Assembly (NCBI RefSeq): GCF_037975245.1
Contig: NC_092563.1
Location: forward strand, 23,464,960 to 23,528,959
Length of the DNA: 64,000 bases
Direction of reading: 5' to 3'
Source: Apostichopus japonicus
Lineage: Eukaryota; Echinodermata; Holothuroidea; Aspidochirotida; Stichopodidae
Part shown: in pieces, positions 41,033 to 53,900 of the stretch
How the letters are laid out: each line of letters starts with the position of its first letter
How positions within the stretch are numbered: the stretch's first letter is position 1
The notes under the pieces: generated by a model
Database searches by the model: none
The model's input: only the letters and a program-made list of their open reading frames with translations
What the model was told of the DNA's origin: nothing
Made by a program: the position numbers and the translations under genes

Positions 41033-41268
41033 GAGATTGCTTACAAATGGCGCACATCAGCACCCGATTTTACATACACTCCATAAATTAAAATCTGTTC
41101 AACAATGCCCGTGGATCCCATCAGGGGCAAATGAGTGAGCCTTTTGGAACTCACACCTTATAATGAGCAAAGCGTTTATCAACTATACTTATTCAATCTT
41201 TCAGTTTTTCAATGTAATGTACTATAATCGGGTATACTAATGTGCGCCATTTGAAGTAGTCTCTGTCC
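41033..41268. repeat. Imperfect inverted repeat, about 50-bp arms
   Basis: The left arm (about 41033-41082) contains AATGGCGCACAT and ACCCGATTTTA. The right arm (about 41218-41268) contains their complement order, AATCGGGTATACT and ATGTGCGCCATTT. Arms are about 80 percent complementary with a loop of about 135 bp. This is either a small foldback insertion or a hairpin-forming transcript region. Confidence 0.8.
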
Positions 41269-42127
41269 CCATGCACATTGCTGCCCAGTGCGTGGACCCG
41301 CATCAAAAGCCCCTAAAGATATTATCCAATTACCTGCAAAGAGAGCAGTTATTCTCTTTAATAGAAAATACGTTGCACAGGACATGAGCGGTCTTGCGTT
41401 GGTGTATATAGGCCTATTTAATCCACGAGTGCTCAGCACGTGCTGAATGCTGCCATACAAATTCCCAGTCAAAACAAGGGAAGATGTCATACCTATATTT
41501 AGAATAATGAAAACAGAAAAAAACGTGTGATATCTGTATAGGAACAACTCTAAGGTGTAATTATAGAACTAAAGTTCACAACTCCTAGTTTGGTGTGCAA
41601 AGCAAATAAGGTAGCTAGCTACACGCGATATGTATAATATTGGGCGTGATGTATATGACACCGGCGTTAATTTAATTGTAAAGAAATTAACAGACCGCCA
41701 GTTTAACATAAAGAATTAGAAGTAACTGAACCTTTCACGATCACCATGTTTTGCCACTTACACACACACTCTTGTACATTTCAAATCCCGCGATAGCGAC
41801 AGTGCGAATGATGCAACAAAATATAACATTACGCATAACATTTATCATGGGTGTGCATGGGGAAGGGTGAGACTGTCATGAGGTTCAGTTACTTTTAACC
41901 GTTGTTCAAGGGTATATATGAAAAGCCGTTGAAGTAACTGCTATAGGCAGTGAAAACTCGAAATGTATACACATATTCTATAATGCACCAAATGTTTATG
42001 GTTTGATCTGTTTGTAATGTTAATAAGGCAACAGCGGTTTATCAGTATATACTGAAATGTGTTATAACACTGTAACACATGTCAGCAGGTGCTAATGTGT
42101 ACAAAATACTACTACCAGACGAATTCA

Positions 42128-42503
42128 TTAAAGTTAAAGTTGAAGGTTTACAGTCTTGTATGAGGCTAATGCCTCCTCACACGACTTTACAACATAACCC
42201 CTGGTCATTGGTAACTTGTCACACCCACACACCAAAGTGTGCACAATTCAATCAATCTCTCCTGGGGCACCACAGTGCACCACAACCACGTGTCCCCCGG
42301 GGGACTTCCCATAGGGTGCAGCCACAAACCGGCGCACGCAACTATATTTACAAGTTACCTCGCAGGTCCCACCTGGGTGAAGAGAGGCAATGGAGATAAA
42401 GCGCCTTGCCCAAGGACACAACGCAATGATCTGGCCAGGGCTCGAACCTGTGATCCTTAGATCACAAGTCCACTGCCTTAACCACTTGACCACAAAGCCC
42501 ATT
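42128..42503 (-). mobile_element. tRNA-derived SINE, nearly full length
   Basis: Read on the minus strand, a tRNA-like head has an A box (TGGTCAAGTGGTTAAGGC) and a B box (GGTTCGAGCCC). It is followed by the central block GGCAAGGCGCTTTATCTCCA, then TGCCTCTCTTCACCCAGGTG, then a 3' part with CACTGTGGTGCCCCAGG and a tail of AACTTTA repeats. The head resembles tRNA-Ser-like sequences. The central block resembles the conserved Nin-type SINE domain of marine invertebrates (recalled, not searched). The frames read through it are spurious. Confidence 0.9.
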
Positions 42504-42668
42504 ACTCAAAGGCTGTTTCAACTAACGGTGTTAAGGAGTCTAAATAACTGTCCCTATGTTTGACTAGTAAGTATACCTTGTAAAAATGGTTCAAATTGCG
42601 TATTGCAGTAAAAGTGTCATCCACTCTCTGTTAAAATGTGCACGAAGTTATCGGCGAAACCTTTAGAG

Positions 42669-42979
42669 CAGGGGTTCCCTAACTGGGGTGCATGACTGCC
42701 CCCAGCGGATGCGTGAATCCATCTCAGGGGGTTCGTGAGACGATTCTGAAAGTCAAAACTAGGGTACTTTTTGTTGAACTGAAATCTGATATATTACATA
42801 ATTTAGTAATGTACCTATCGACAACTTCTACAACATTACACTATGAACTTGATCTTTTACGAAGCATTGTTATGCGTATTATAGTATAATAATGACTCAG
42901 ATCGTTTCTTGAAAGTTGGGGTCACAACTCTGACACCCACAGGGGGTTCGTGCAGGGGGCTAAAGTTAGGGAAACCCTG
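42669..42979. mobile_element. hAT-type MITE with perfect 8-bp target duplication
   Basis: Ends are CAGGGGTTCCCTAACT and, reverse-complemented, CAGGGTTTCCCTAACT. They are flanked by CTTTAGAG on both sides (42661-42668 and 42980-42987). The 311 bp contain no transposase. A GGGGGTTCGTG phrase occurs twice inside (about 42726 and 42943). The ends fit the common hAT pattern CAGGGGTTC. Confidence 0.95.
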
Positions 42980-42989
42980 CTTTAGAGTA

Positions 42990-44347
42990 GTCTGGCTAGT
43001 CCAGTCCATCATTATGCAAAGAATTGTGTGTTTATAGTATTTTCTGTTTGCAAAGTCCTTTTCAGAAGCAACTGGTCATAAACGTAACACACGTTGTAAG
43101 CGATTATCGCGCACATCAGTTTTAACTGATTAAGTACTCACTTTTACTAGTTTTAACTGATAAAGCCATGAGAATCGAGTGTTTATAATATTGCCTACTC
43201 ACTCACTCACTGACACGGCAGGGTGTGGGGAGGGGGGGGGGTGGGGAGGAGTAGTTTTCGACTATTAGTGGAGTATACCATCAAGGAGCTACTTTGTCAA
43301 GCAAATACGTAAAGTCATGTGTGTATACTATATACTTGAAACCATCTTCATTTACTATAACAATAAGTGTATTGCTTAACAATAAGAAAGGGTATATAAC
43401 AAAGCGTTAGCTCATTATAAAATACTATAGCCCAGATAGTGACCAGAAAATATATTAAAATGCAACCCGCACTGAATCATTATTCTGTATAGTCTTACAA
43501 CTCCTCTCAATGTCGGAAAATAATCTCGTCTCGAATACAGTTACACAGAGTATAACATTTGACTTTAGTCTTGTGATGCATAACATATCGTAGTCCTCTT
43601 ATAGTTATATTTTCAATAAGTATGCAGATTTTTCTCGAAGAATCCGCGTGATGGTCTTTCCAACGACAACACAGATATAAACCAGGGTTAGAGATATCTA
43701 TACTTTGTTAGTGGTATACTCTGCTTAGTCATTTCCTGTTTGTTTTGCTCATCTCTCAAATTTTGACCCGGAACTGTAACATGCTCACAATACTTTTTTC
43801 CTTTCCAACTTTGAATAACAGATAGCTTACATTTAAATACCGAGAAAGGGAGCGCAGTTTTGGAAAAGGTCCTATTTTTTTCTTCTTTTTTTCTCACTAA
43901 TGATAATTCAATGAATTATTCGATGACTTTAGGTACAAGTTTTGAGTTTGATATATGTTGTCGATCCGTTGTAGAATACATATATGTATACGTCAATCCA
44001 ATGTTGGATTTCTATAACGACTTAGTTTGCTTTTTGGTTGTTTCGAGAAATGTCCCTTTTAACCAGCTGCAGTTAATCAATTATAGAGATTAAGACTATA
44101 CGTATGGTCTAATACACAGGCCATGCATTACATGTCAGTTCCTCACATGCAACGCAAAAATATATGGGAAAATATAGGACTTTTATATAGCCTCGAATGA
44201 AGAGTTTATAACGTATGTATAAACAAGTGCAGCCGAACGCTTCAGAAGTTCAGATATACGCGTCTAATTGTTGAGAAATTTGCTTGGATCGGCAATATTC
44301 CTGAGCAGTTTATCCATTTATTTGTGCATAAAAGACATAGGCAATAT
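42990..44347. other. Intergenic DNA
   Basis: No gene is recognised. A G run lies at about 43227-43245. The segment GTCTTTCCAACGACAACACA near 43652 is shared with 1228 (about 20 of 23 positions). Confidence 0.4.
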
Positions 44348-44722
44348 AGGGCGTTGTGGTCAAGTGGTTAAGGCAGTGGACTTGTGATCTAAGGATTACA
44401 GGTTCGAGCCCTGGCCAGATCATTGCGTTGTGTCCTGGGGCAAGGCGCTTTATCTCCATTGCCTCTCTTCACCCAGGTGTATAAATGGGGACCTGCGAGG
44501 TAACTTGTAAATATAGTTGTGTGAGCCGGTTTGTGGCTTCACCCTATGGGAAGTCCCCCGGGGGACACATGGTTGTGGTGCACTGTGGTGCCCCAGGAGA
44601 GATTGATTGAATTGTGCACACTTTGGTGTGTAGGTGTGACGAGTTACCAATGACCAGGGTTAAGTTGTAAAGTCGTGTGAGGAAGGCCTTGGCCCTGAAC
44701 AAGACTGTAAACCTAAAAAGTT
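44348..44722 (+). mobile_element. tRNA-derived SINE, full length
   Basis: The same family as the copy at 42128-42503, in the opposite orientation and about 90 percent alike by eye. The head begins GGGCGTTGTGGTCAAGTGG, and the B box is GGTTCGAGCCC. The core has GGGGCAAGGCGCTTTATCTC and the tail ends AAACCTAAAAAGTTAAAAATT. I found no clear target-site duplication. Confidence 0.93.
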
Positions 44723-47500
44723 AAAAATTAATTACAATAACGGTGTCATTGCCTTTCCCCCATCTCCCGTTTACATTGCTTTATCGTTACTCCTTCTTAT
44801 AGCAAACATAGTTTTCTTAGAAAGTTAAAACTTAACATTAATACCTGCACCGAGATGCCGACGTCATCATCAATATATAATATAGCCTTAAAGGAGTATT
44901 CCGGATATTGAGCATAGTTTAAATGCTGTTGAATATCTTGAAAACAACACAAACATTCCCAGCAATCATGTGTTCTTCTAGGACTATAAACATATCAAGA
45001 CTTATAACAGTGTGTCTATTTCATCCTTCGGAAATGCGGACTTTCTTAATACAAAAATCAGTTTTTACGGATCGCGCGGGGGAAGTAAACACAATCATAA
45101 TTATATATGTCAGTATAAAACAAGAGCATACTCTTTGTATTTTATTAACATTTTTTAAATAACAATATATTTTAAATAGTAACGAAAACAGATACCAGAT
45201 ATGTCAAAATATCAAAACTTCAGACCTGCCTTGTGTGTTCTTTACTATCAATTTATGTTAGGTCAATGACAAAAATTCTCGAACATGGGTTCATTTTTTT
45301 GCTAATATTCTAAAAACAAAAACATACTTCTGAAGTAAATTATCCAATAGGCAGATAAGGCGGCGAGTACCTTATAGGATTTCCAAGCCCAAGGTACCCC
45401 ATGGTCAAAGTTCATTTTCAAAACTTAACAAAAGGAGTGGGCAATCATATAGGATGCCATAACAGGGCTCTATAGTGGGTGATAAATGAAAAATGAACTA
45501 GATAATCAGCACAAATTCAGTAATACTGCACAAGTATATACTGCCACGTTTCTGATAACTGAAAGTCCCAACAAACAAAAACAAACTCATGAAAGTGAAC
45601 GTTAACTGCCTGAAAACACCGCACAGTCACGTTCGAACGGAAGTAATCTTACTTTCCGAAGAAATGGAATAGGATGTGTTAAAAAATTTCCCGTGGTTGG
45701 AACCGGCTGTGACAATGTGCCATTTATAGCACAGGTTATACATTGTACGTGGCGTTGGGATTTCCAAACCACTTAGTCCTACACGAGGTCATTCCCCAGA
45801 ATGAGAACATGTTATGACTTTTTAAGAGTATTGCAAGAAACAGGATTCCCCGTAAATGTTCATAGTGATAGCCCATAACAGACCAGCAAACAGATCGCAA
45901 TAGGTTGGCTAATCTTTACTAAACTGATTATGGAGATAAATCTCTCTGGGAAGTCCCAAGAATGACCAACTTATTGATAAATAAGCGTTTTGCAGAGTGT
46001 TGTGAGAGCTGGCGATCTTCTGGCTTGGTAAAACCCCGTCATCATCCCCCCCCCCCCCACCAATAAAAAACCTGTATGACACAGCAGCCAACAATAATAA
46101 AATGGGAATTTCTCTGTACACCCCACCAACTACATTGGTCGATAAATATCCCTCTTTTGAATGCAACATGGATACGGTCCAAATGTCTAGGGGGGGGGGC
46201 AGGGGAGGGGATTAGGTTTTGTTCTTCTCTAACAGATCAGTCGACCGATGATTTTACGTGTAATATCAGTTTTAACCATCTCGGCTTAATGAAGACAAAA
46301 ACACGATGCACATATTTCTAGATTTTTACGTACCGTAATTAGATACATTTTGCATCGGTTATTATGAAAGAACAGTAGTAAGCGTGAGGCGACGCATTTA
46401 GTGAGAGAGAAAAAAAAGCTCGCAGCTAATAGCAACATTAAACAAACACACACGCACACATAAAGCAAAATGTGTACATGTGCAAGTTGTACTTAGGCAT
46501 TTGAACTGAGGTTAGGAATGGGGAAAGTGACTTTTGTATAAGGGAAGGTTTATTAAAACATTTACACACATAAAAAGAAATCTTGTACTGTTGCAAATAT
46601 GTATAAATCCCCTCCACCACCCAAAATTTGCTTGAACAAAAACGACCGGAAAAAAATACACAATTTAACACACACACAAGAAAAGAAAAAAAGAGAGTAA
46701 TATAGTTTTTGGATTGAAACAGCTATAGGAGGAAACAAGCAATACTTGAATGTGTAAAGTTTCCACATACGGTTTTAATCCCTGGAACTCCACCTGAACT
46801 CTGACGTGTAAATCCGTCACTCTCTTATGACTGTAGAGCTCATGCATAGAAGTTTTCAACTGACATGTCCTACACACCTACCCTACCCACCTTATAATAC
46901 ATAATGGGTTAGACTACGGTACCGTGGTACTTGCAAATTTACCCACCATGGTCGTTTAGATCATGAGCCATTATAGTCAATGTTTAGCAAATTACGTTCT
47001 GCCTCATGAGTGTTTTTAAACATTCTCTTTAGTTTATGTCATTCTCTTCGCCATTCAAGCATAACAATTCATTATTAATTATGATAATTGCAAACATGAG
47101 GAAAACGTTCACTTCAGTATGTCCAGTAAGGGACTTTCCCCGACAATGGTTAACTCTTCATTGGGATGTAAACACTAATCTGGTAGCCATAAATTCTTAC
47201 CATTTTAGGTAAAGTTGAGATAAAGTTTGACTGGAGGGGAAAAAAGACAGGGACTAGAATGTATCGATCATGAAGTATATTGAAAAATTCCATTTGAACT
47301 GAGCTAAGTTGGGAGACCTAAGAACCTATCTTTCAAAAATTTCCTTTTATTTTAAAATCTCATTGTTTTAACTAATGAACTAATTATAAAAATTGTAAAA
47401 TGAGCATACGCTTTCATTACAGAAAACACACACCGAGTATAAACATTTTCTTTTCTTATTCATTTATTGTATTAACACATTCAGATGAAATATACCTCAA
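44723..47500. other. Intergenic DNA
   Basis: No gene is recognised. A C run at about 46047-46058 and a G run at about 46191-46199 are present. Open frames of 60-86 codons lack domains and splice partners. Confidence 0.4.
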
Positions 47501-47526
47501 AACTGGTACTTATTTTTATTATATAA

Positions 47527-47532
47527 TTTATT
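47527..47532 (-). terminator. Poly(A) signal of the minus-strand gene
   Basis: On the minus strand AATAAA lies about 70 nt after the TGA at 47602. A second AATAAA lies a few bases further on. Confidence 0.6.
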
Positions 47533-47601
47533 AACAACGAATTCAGACCAGTTTAAGAAGACTATTATGACAGTTCTGTATTTATAAAGTTGATTTCCAG
47601 A

Positions 47602-47993
47602 TCACTGGTCAGATTTGTGTCCGAAGACATATTCACTGAGATCAGTGACGTTGGAATGAGGATGGAGAAAATCAACTTCAACACCGGCCTCCTTGCAAGC
47701 GGTCATGAGGTCTTCGATGTTAGAGGGCGACAATCTTAAATACCTACACTGGAGTGCCTCCAGAGGATCAAACTCGGCCAAATGGCGTTTCCTTGCTGCT
47801 GCTGGCATTCGCTTCATGAGAAGTTCCTTAACCAGTTGTTTGAACCTGCCGCGACGGTTTCCGAAGCCCTTTTGGTTAAAGTAACCCTGACTCGAGCTAC
47901 CACAAATAGCTTCAAGTTCTGCCAAGGTGTCTGCTGGAATCTCAAAATCAGGCTGCGGATGGTGTTTAGCGTCTTCTCGGACTTTAGCACCAT
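47602..47993 (-). CDS. Unrecognised gene, coding exon 6 with C-terminal domain
   Basis: Acceptor CTGACTTTTTTTGGCAG. Encodes residues 456-585. The composition is that of a globular helical domain (PADTLAELEAICG; RFKQLVKELLMK; EFDPLEALQCRYLRLSPSNI). It is the most likely part to be conserved. Stop TGA at 47604-47602. Confidence 0.9.
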
Positions 47994-50900
47994 CTGCCAA
48001 AAAAAGTCAGAATGCAAAACATGGGTTACACCGTTTATGTACATTCTTCATGTAGACTGTTTTAATCTAGATGAGGACGCTGGCAAGAAAATGAAACTGG
48101 AAGTATCCCTCTTGTGACCAACAATTATGACGTCAGACATGACGCACTAAGACATAATATCAGTAAGTCTCTTTTTAAGTCACAATTAGGGAATGTGAAA
48201 AGCGGGAACTAGTGAAACATTATTTTCCTGTAAACATTATAAGTGTCACGTGGTGTTCCAAATGGCCAATAATTTCTTTATTGTAATGTTACACTTAATA
48301 TTTGTGATGACTATAGTTTGGACTTGCTTAAAGTAGATGCAGGTGAACCAAGGATTATCATACACACAGTACACATTATACAAAATAAGTTGCTGATAAA
48401 ATGTCACAGAATCTCCTTTTTTTCTTGGCTATATCTGCATCACAAATACTTCTTTTCAAATTCTTCTTTTCAATTAATCATAAATGTAGATATTATCAAT
48501 CTGCTTGATTTGACATAGAATCGTGTGACTAATATTAAATTAATCCAGTTGCCCTTGATCTTTGCAGAACATAACATTCAAAATCGAAAATCACCGTACG
48601 TTTTCGTGGCAAAACTTCAATGACAAAACCATTGCTAATTAACATTGTCCAGACCTATATGTATAGCATGTGCATACGCACGGATATAAAATGTATGTTT
48701 CGTGATATCGCGTACAAGTCTATTCAAATTACATTCATTCAGTTACCTTCGCTTTAGAAACAAGTGGCTTTATCTTGCACGATTAACTTCGCAGTCAAGT
48801 CAATAGCCTTAATTAGTTGATCGGTTTTATTATGCAGATTAGTAATTAGTTTCGAATGCTAAAGAGAGATGATAAATGACTTGTTTGATAACTGTAACAA
48901 TGGAGTTAATACTTGCTTATTCACTGTTGAAAGAAACTGTCAAACGTCATAACATTTTCTGTGGGGATGGGGAGATGGGGGTGGGGAGATGGGGGTGGGG
49001 AGATGGGGTTAAGGAGATTGGGTTGAGAGACGGACGGTAGATTGGGATGGCGTCAAGAGTAGTATAGGAGGAACCGTTCCAGCATATTTTGTTTTAGGTA
49101 AATGCCATGGGAAAATCGAAATAGCTAGCAGCGCCTCCATTAGGTCAGTTATTGACCTTGGTTCTATGCATATATAATACAAAGTGTGAAAGTATATATA
49201 GGTATTTATATATTTATAAAAGCATACTGAAGTAGTTTAAGTTAAAAGAATTTATAGCCGGATGTCGTGTACCAGACAAAAGTAAGATTATATCTCTGAA
49301 AATCTCATGATACTTTAGTCCACAAAAGTCACTCAGAAAGAAAAGGAAAAGCAGGAAGGGGGGGGGGGGGGGCGGCACAATACGTGTCAAATAAGTGTGG
49401 TGTAACTCTTTAACGAGTTTGGACGTATCAGTTTGGCTCACAGATGTATATTTCCATTTCATTTAACCATGGAGGTAAAAACATGGAGGTAAAAACAGAC
49501 CTCCATGATTTAACAGAGTCTGTCCAAAGTGGCGCTTACGATATATGGCTTTAGGAATCACAAATGATTTTCGATTTGTATAAATCATGATTGATCTCTA
49601 GAGTTAGGCAAAATATGTCACCAAAAACAGAACCGTATTATTGTTCGATACAGGTGGCAAAAGCCTAGAGTAGAATGACGACCTTTCTTACTGGTTTCGA
49701 ACCTCTGGACATTCATTTATTTGTATTCTCAAGATTACGTTTAGCCTATAAATGGTCTAATACGTTACCTTCAGTTCTATGTTTGTTGCTATGTCTAGCT
49801 GTCTCTGAGACGACTGATGATCGCTGTTTAACATCTCCTCGAACATAAGGTACAATGTCTCTGCTGCCACCAATTTCAGCGGCTGGGCCCGCTTTGGAAG
49901 CTGATCTGTGAAGACTGTGGTAGCTAGTACTGCCTGTTGATTGTTTACTCTCGACACTGCCGCTGGCATCGATCCCTCCTCTGCGATCAGTTGGCAATGA
50001 TGCAGGAATAGGTTTCTCTTTACTAGTAGCTAAAAATAAAAACGGAGATTTTCTAAGTCTAGTTCCTCTTTATGTAAATAGTACACAACGAAACGTTGAA
50101 CCAAAGAAGGAACAAAGAAAGAATAATAGTGAACAAATACAAATCAAATCAAATCAGAACATCACAACACAACATAAATAGTACAGTCAAATACACACAA
50201 ATAATACAAAAACTGTTTTTCTCCGGTCCTAAAACGTTTACTTTAATCGAATTCGACTGTAAATTTCCACCAGTAAATCGTTCGGTAACTTACAATACGC
50301 TATATATGAAGTATTTGCTTTGATGTAATCAGTTGGTAATGCACGCCCCCACTACATAACATAACCGATCCCACGAACACAAATGTATTCATAGGTTAGA
50401 TCTACACGTACTGTGGAGATGAAAGGCTTTTTGGTTTGAGGGATAATTCGAAAAATTTGTTTTCAAAAGAACGGACATATTCAAGTATCTCGAATATGTG
50501 GACATCCGTCATCGCATTGCGAGATGTTGTAACACTATTGCAATTAATATTGTTTAATGTGTGCATAACTAATTATGTGTTTTGTGATTAGGGTCACGGA
50601 CGGTGGTGCCGAGACGTTCTAAGAACGCTGTATTTAAACAAGATCCCTTTAAAGAATGACAAATTCATTCCGGCTTACAGATCGAAGGCCACGCAAGTCG
50701 TGGCTTTGCAACAGACGTTCAAATAGTACACTTTCTTTTTCTAAGAATATTCCCTGTCATAAGATATGTTGTAAACTTAATGAATACTATTTTACTTTAT
50801 CATAAACACATAAACAAAAACCTACAATATATTACCAGTTTTGGCAGGTTGGGGCCTTTTTCTGCTGATTTTGATAGTTATTTCTAGGTTTTCCGGTTTG

Positions 50901-53900
50901 CCATCTTTCTTCTTGTCGAGTTCGCACCTTTCCTTCTCTGGTATCTGGTATCCAAGGTGTTGGTTACCATGGAGTTCGGCGACCGCTGTTGGTCTATGAA
51001 CCGCAATATTTAAGGAACTGGTTGACTTTTTATTCGCCGGCTGGTGCTTCTCATGCGAGGTTCCTTTCATGGCTTCATCCGTCTGGTGTTGTTTGAATTC
51101 AGGCTTATGTAGGCTCGGATGATCCGAGTCTGGTCCAATATGGTTGAGTAGATGAAGGTTACCCACGTGACAATAGTTGCCAGGATAGTCAAAGTCAACG
51201 GTATGGCGTCGATGTTTACATTTAGCTCTTTTGATTAACAAACAGAAATTTAAAGGTATTAAAATAATTTTAATTGCCGGAAAATATTACGGACATGTAA
51301 CAGGAAGGCTATCCTTCTTTGACCCGGTCACCCTGTCACCCAATCCACTGTCCATGCATAATGTCAAGACTGAAACTATAATTACATAATTTCGTTATAA
51401 TGTGCACCGAGAGCATGTTTGCAGGTCTCACTGATCACTTTAAACTTAGGATTCACATCGGAACGAAACTGAAATGCGATTATACGTTTTCATTTGAAGT
51501 ATAGTGTATGTCGGCAATTCACATTACACAAAAGCATCAACACAATGAATAAATAAATGTCTCCCACGTGCCATGTGACATCTCCACAAGTTCGTCACCC
51601 ACGCACTTTAGACCTTTAAAATTGTCATATTTGAAAAAAAAAGAATGAATAAAAGAAGAAAGTATATTTACGAACTATAGGCCTAAGTGGAGGATCTACC
51701 AAAAGGGGGTGGGGTGGGGTGGGGTGAAGAAATACGTGTCCTCACTTTTGCAGACGGTATCTGTGCATCTCCTTGTGTAGAGAGACATCTTTTATGGAAT
51801 GACCATAACCAGCAGGTTGATGGGGTGCCAGGTAAGACTCCACCAGGCTCCCTATCTCGTTATTCAAATGCTGCTGGTGACGATTAAGATGGCGCCGTTC
51901 CTCTTCCTTCCGCTTTTGGTATTCATGTGATGCACCATGTCTCACCTTTCCGTCAATGTTCGGCAGACTTCCATCATCATGGCTAGATTGTAGCGAATAA
52001 CCGGAAGATGCAAAACTGGAGATGTGAGATGAAGATGGAAGCCCGTGTTTCATACGGGCATAAGAAGGTTGTGCTGACTGCAGGTTGACTCGTTGTGACG
52101 ATAACTGGTGTCCTGACGCCATCGGTGACTTGGCCATCAGACTAGTGTGAGCCGAATGTCTTGAACGTGTCTGATTAAGAAGGGACAAAACAGACTACGA
52201 TTAGACTTAAAAAACCTCGTGTCATATATCGGGTGGCACGTTATAAAAGTTGATATAAAAACATCGAATTTTGCAATACATTCAACGGTCAGTGTGTTGC
52301 CACGGATACGACCAGTTTTGAAAGAGACTAAGTATTAAGTACTCCTCAAATATGTTAATTAATTATACCGGTCATCAGTATTGCCCGCAAATTTACGGTG
52401 CTAAAAGTTTTCAATAGTATTACTTTTCTTGAGGGGTTTGGTTGTCCTAATTATCACCATACATATATCAGAGGGTTTAATTAGACAATCAAATGGGACT
52501 AAGAGAAGAGCAGATGTTTGGAGGGTGCATAGTAGTAAGTAAATTGCCTGCTGAAGTTTGAGCATGAGAGACCACTATTTGACTTTCTACCAGATTTGGG
52601 GTTTATTCTCCGTCGCTGATCTATAAATACTACCACATATTTTGTTCATAACTTGACAGTAATCGTCAGAAACGCTCGTAAAGTAAATATTATGATTATT
52701 CATTTCCTAAGTATGCCTATCAACATTTTCTTGTGTTTTTGTTGTTGTCGAATAGTTAGCATTCCACTTTAACTGTTTGCAATATTGATGTCCTCCGATA
52801 TTTGTTTTGACTTATACCCCCCGCCCCCTCCCTTTTGGTGATAAAAACAAACAAAAATCCAAAAACAGAAACCAATAAAGAATATAATAGTTATAGCTAA
52901 CCATATGAGTATCATGTGGTGACAACAATCTCTTGTAACTCGGACGAGGAGAATGTACTTCGTCTCCATGACGATGGTGCTTTTCAAGTTGCAATTTCTG
53001 AAACTGCTTCAGCAAGGATTTCTCTTCACGTCGTATGATGTGTTGCTCCACTATAAATTCATTCTGGAGATTTCTACATAACATGGTGCAATTAAAATGA
53101 ATTGATGAAAGTGTCATTTCAAAACAAGTACCATAACTGCTGTTATTTTGGCGGTTTGATCACCCACCCTCCCCTCCTTTTCCTCACATAAACAGGAAGA
53201 AAACATTTAAAACAAGAAACTTGTTGCACAGGCGACAATACACTATAGTGATATATTTTCAACATGTGAGTAATTTGCTTGAATTTCTGTTGTAAGGAAT
53301 TTATACACAGTTGTGTTATGCAAATACCATGTTTTCGCGGAAATTTTCGGTACCCACAAGTTTACTAAAATCAAATTTCACTAAATAAAAGATGAAAATA
53401 TCTAAAAGCTATTAAAAATAACGATTAGGCCTTCTGTTAATAAAGCTCGTTTCGTCGATAACTGAATTGTATATATAGTGTGTCACTTATTCTTGCTGGT
53501 TGGACTATCACTGCACTTTAGACAAGCTAGATAAGTACATTTTACAAATTACAAAATTAAATATGACGACATCACATAACCAGGCTATAGCCTACATCTA
53601 GTAGTAGTGGAAAACTTTGCAAGACTAATTAGAAAGCTACAACGATCGAGGTACAAAAGGGTAAGAAATTGATACAAAAGTACACGACATGGCAAACGCG
53701 ATGGTAGAACCATGCAAGACCTAGCTTATGCGAAAGCATATCGTTTCCTCATTTATTTATTTAATTTATTTATTTGAAGAACAGCGATGATAGAGTTCAC
53801 CGAAACCGAAGTTAGAAAGATGGCCGTACAAATCCACGTGCTTCTACTTTCTAGTCGTGGTAAATGAAGTAGGCTAGTGAGCTAGTCCGTACGTTACCGT

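Noticed and set aside
42079-42502. Overlapping 70-105 codon frames on both strands (also 44450-44650)
   Set aside because: They lie wholly within the tRNA-derived SINE copies; similar peptides at both loci reflect the repeat, not a gene family.
44351-44425. Possible tRNA gene
   Set aside because: A and B boxes are present but the anticodon stem pairs poorly and SINE sequence follows directly; it is the SINE head.
45909-46321. Opposed frames of 80-86 codons, considered as a retroelement remnant
   Set aside because: No reverse-transcriptase or other motif could be seen, and the frames are broken by C/G runs.
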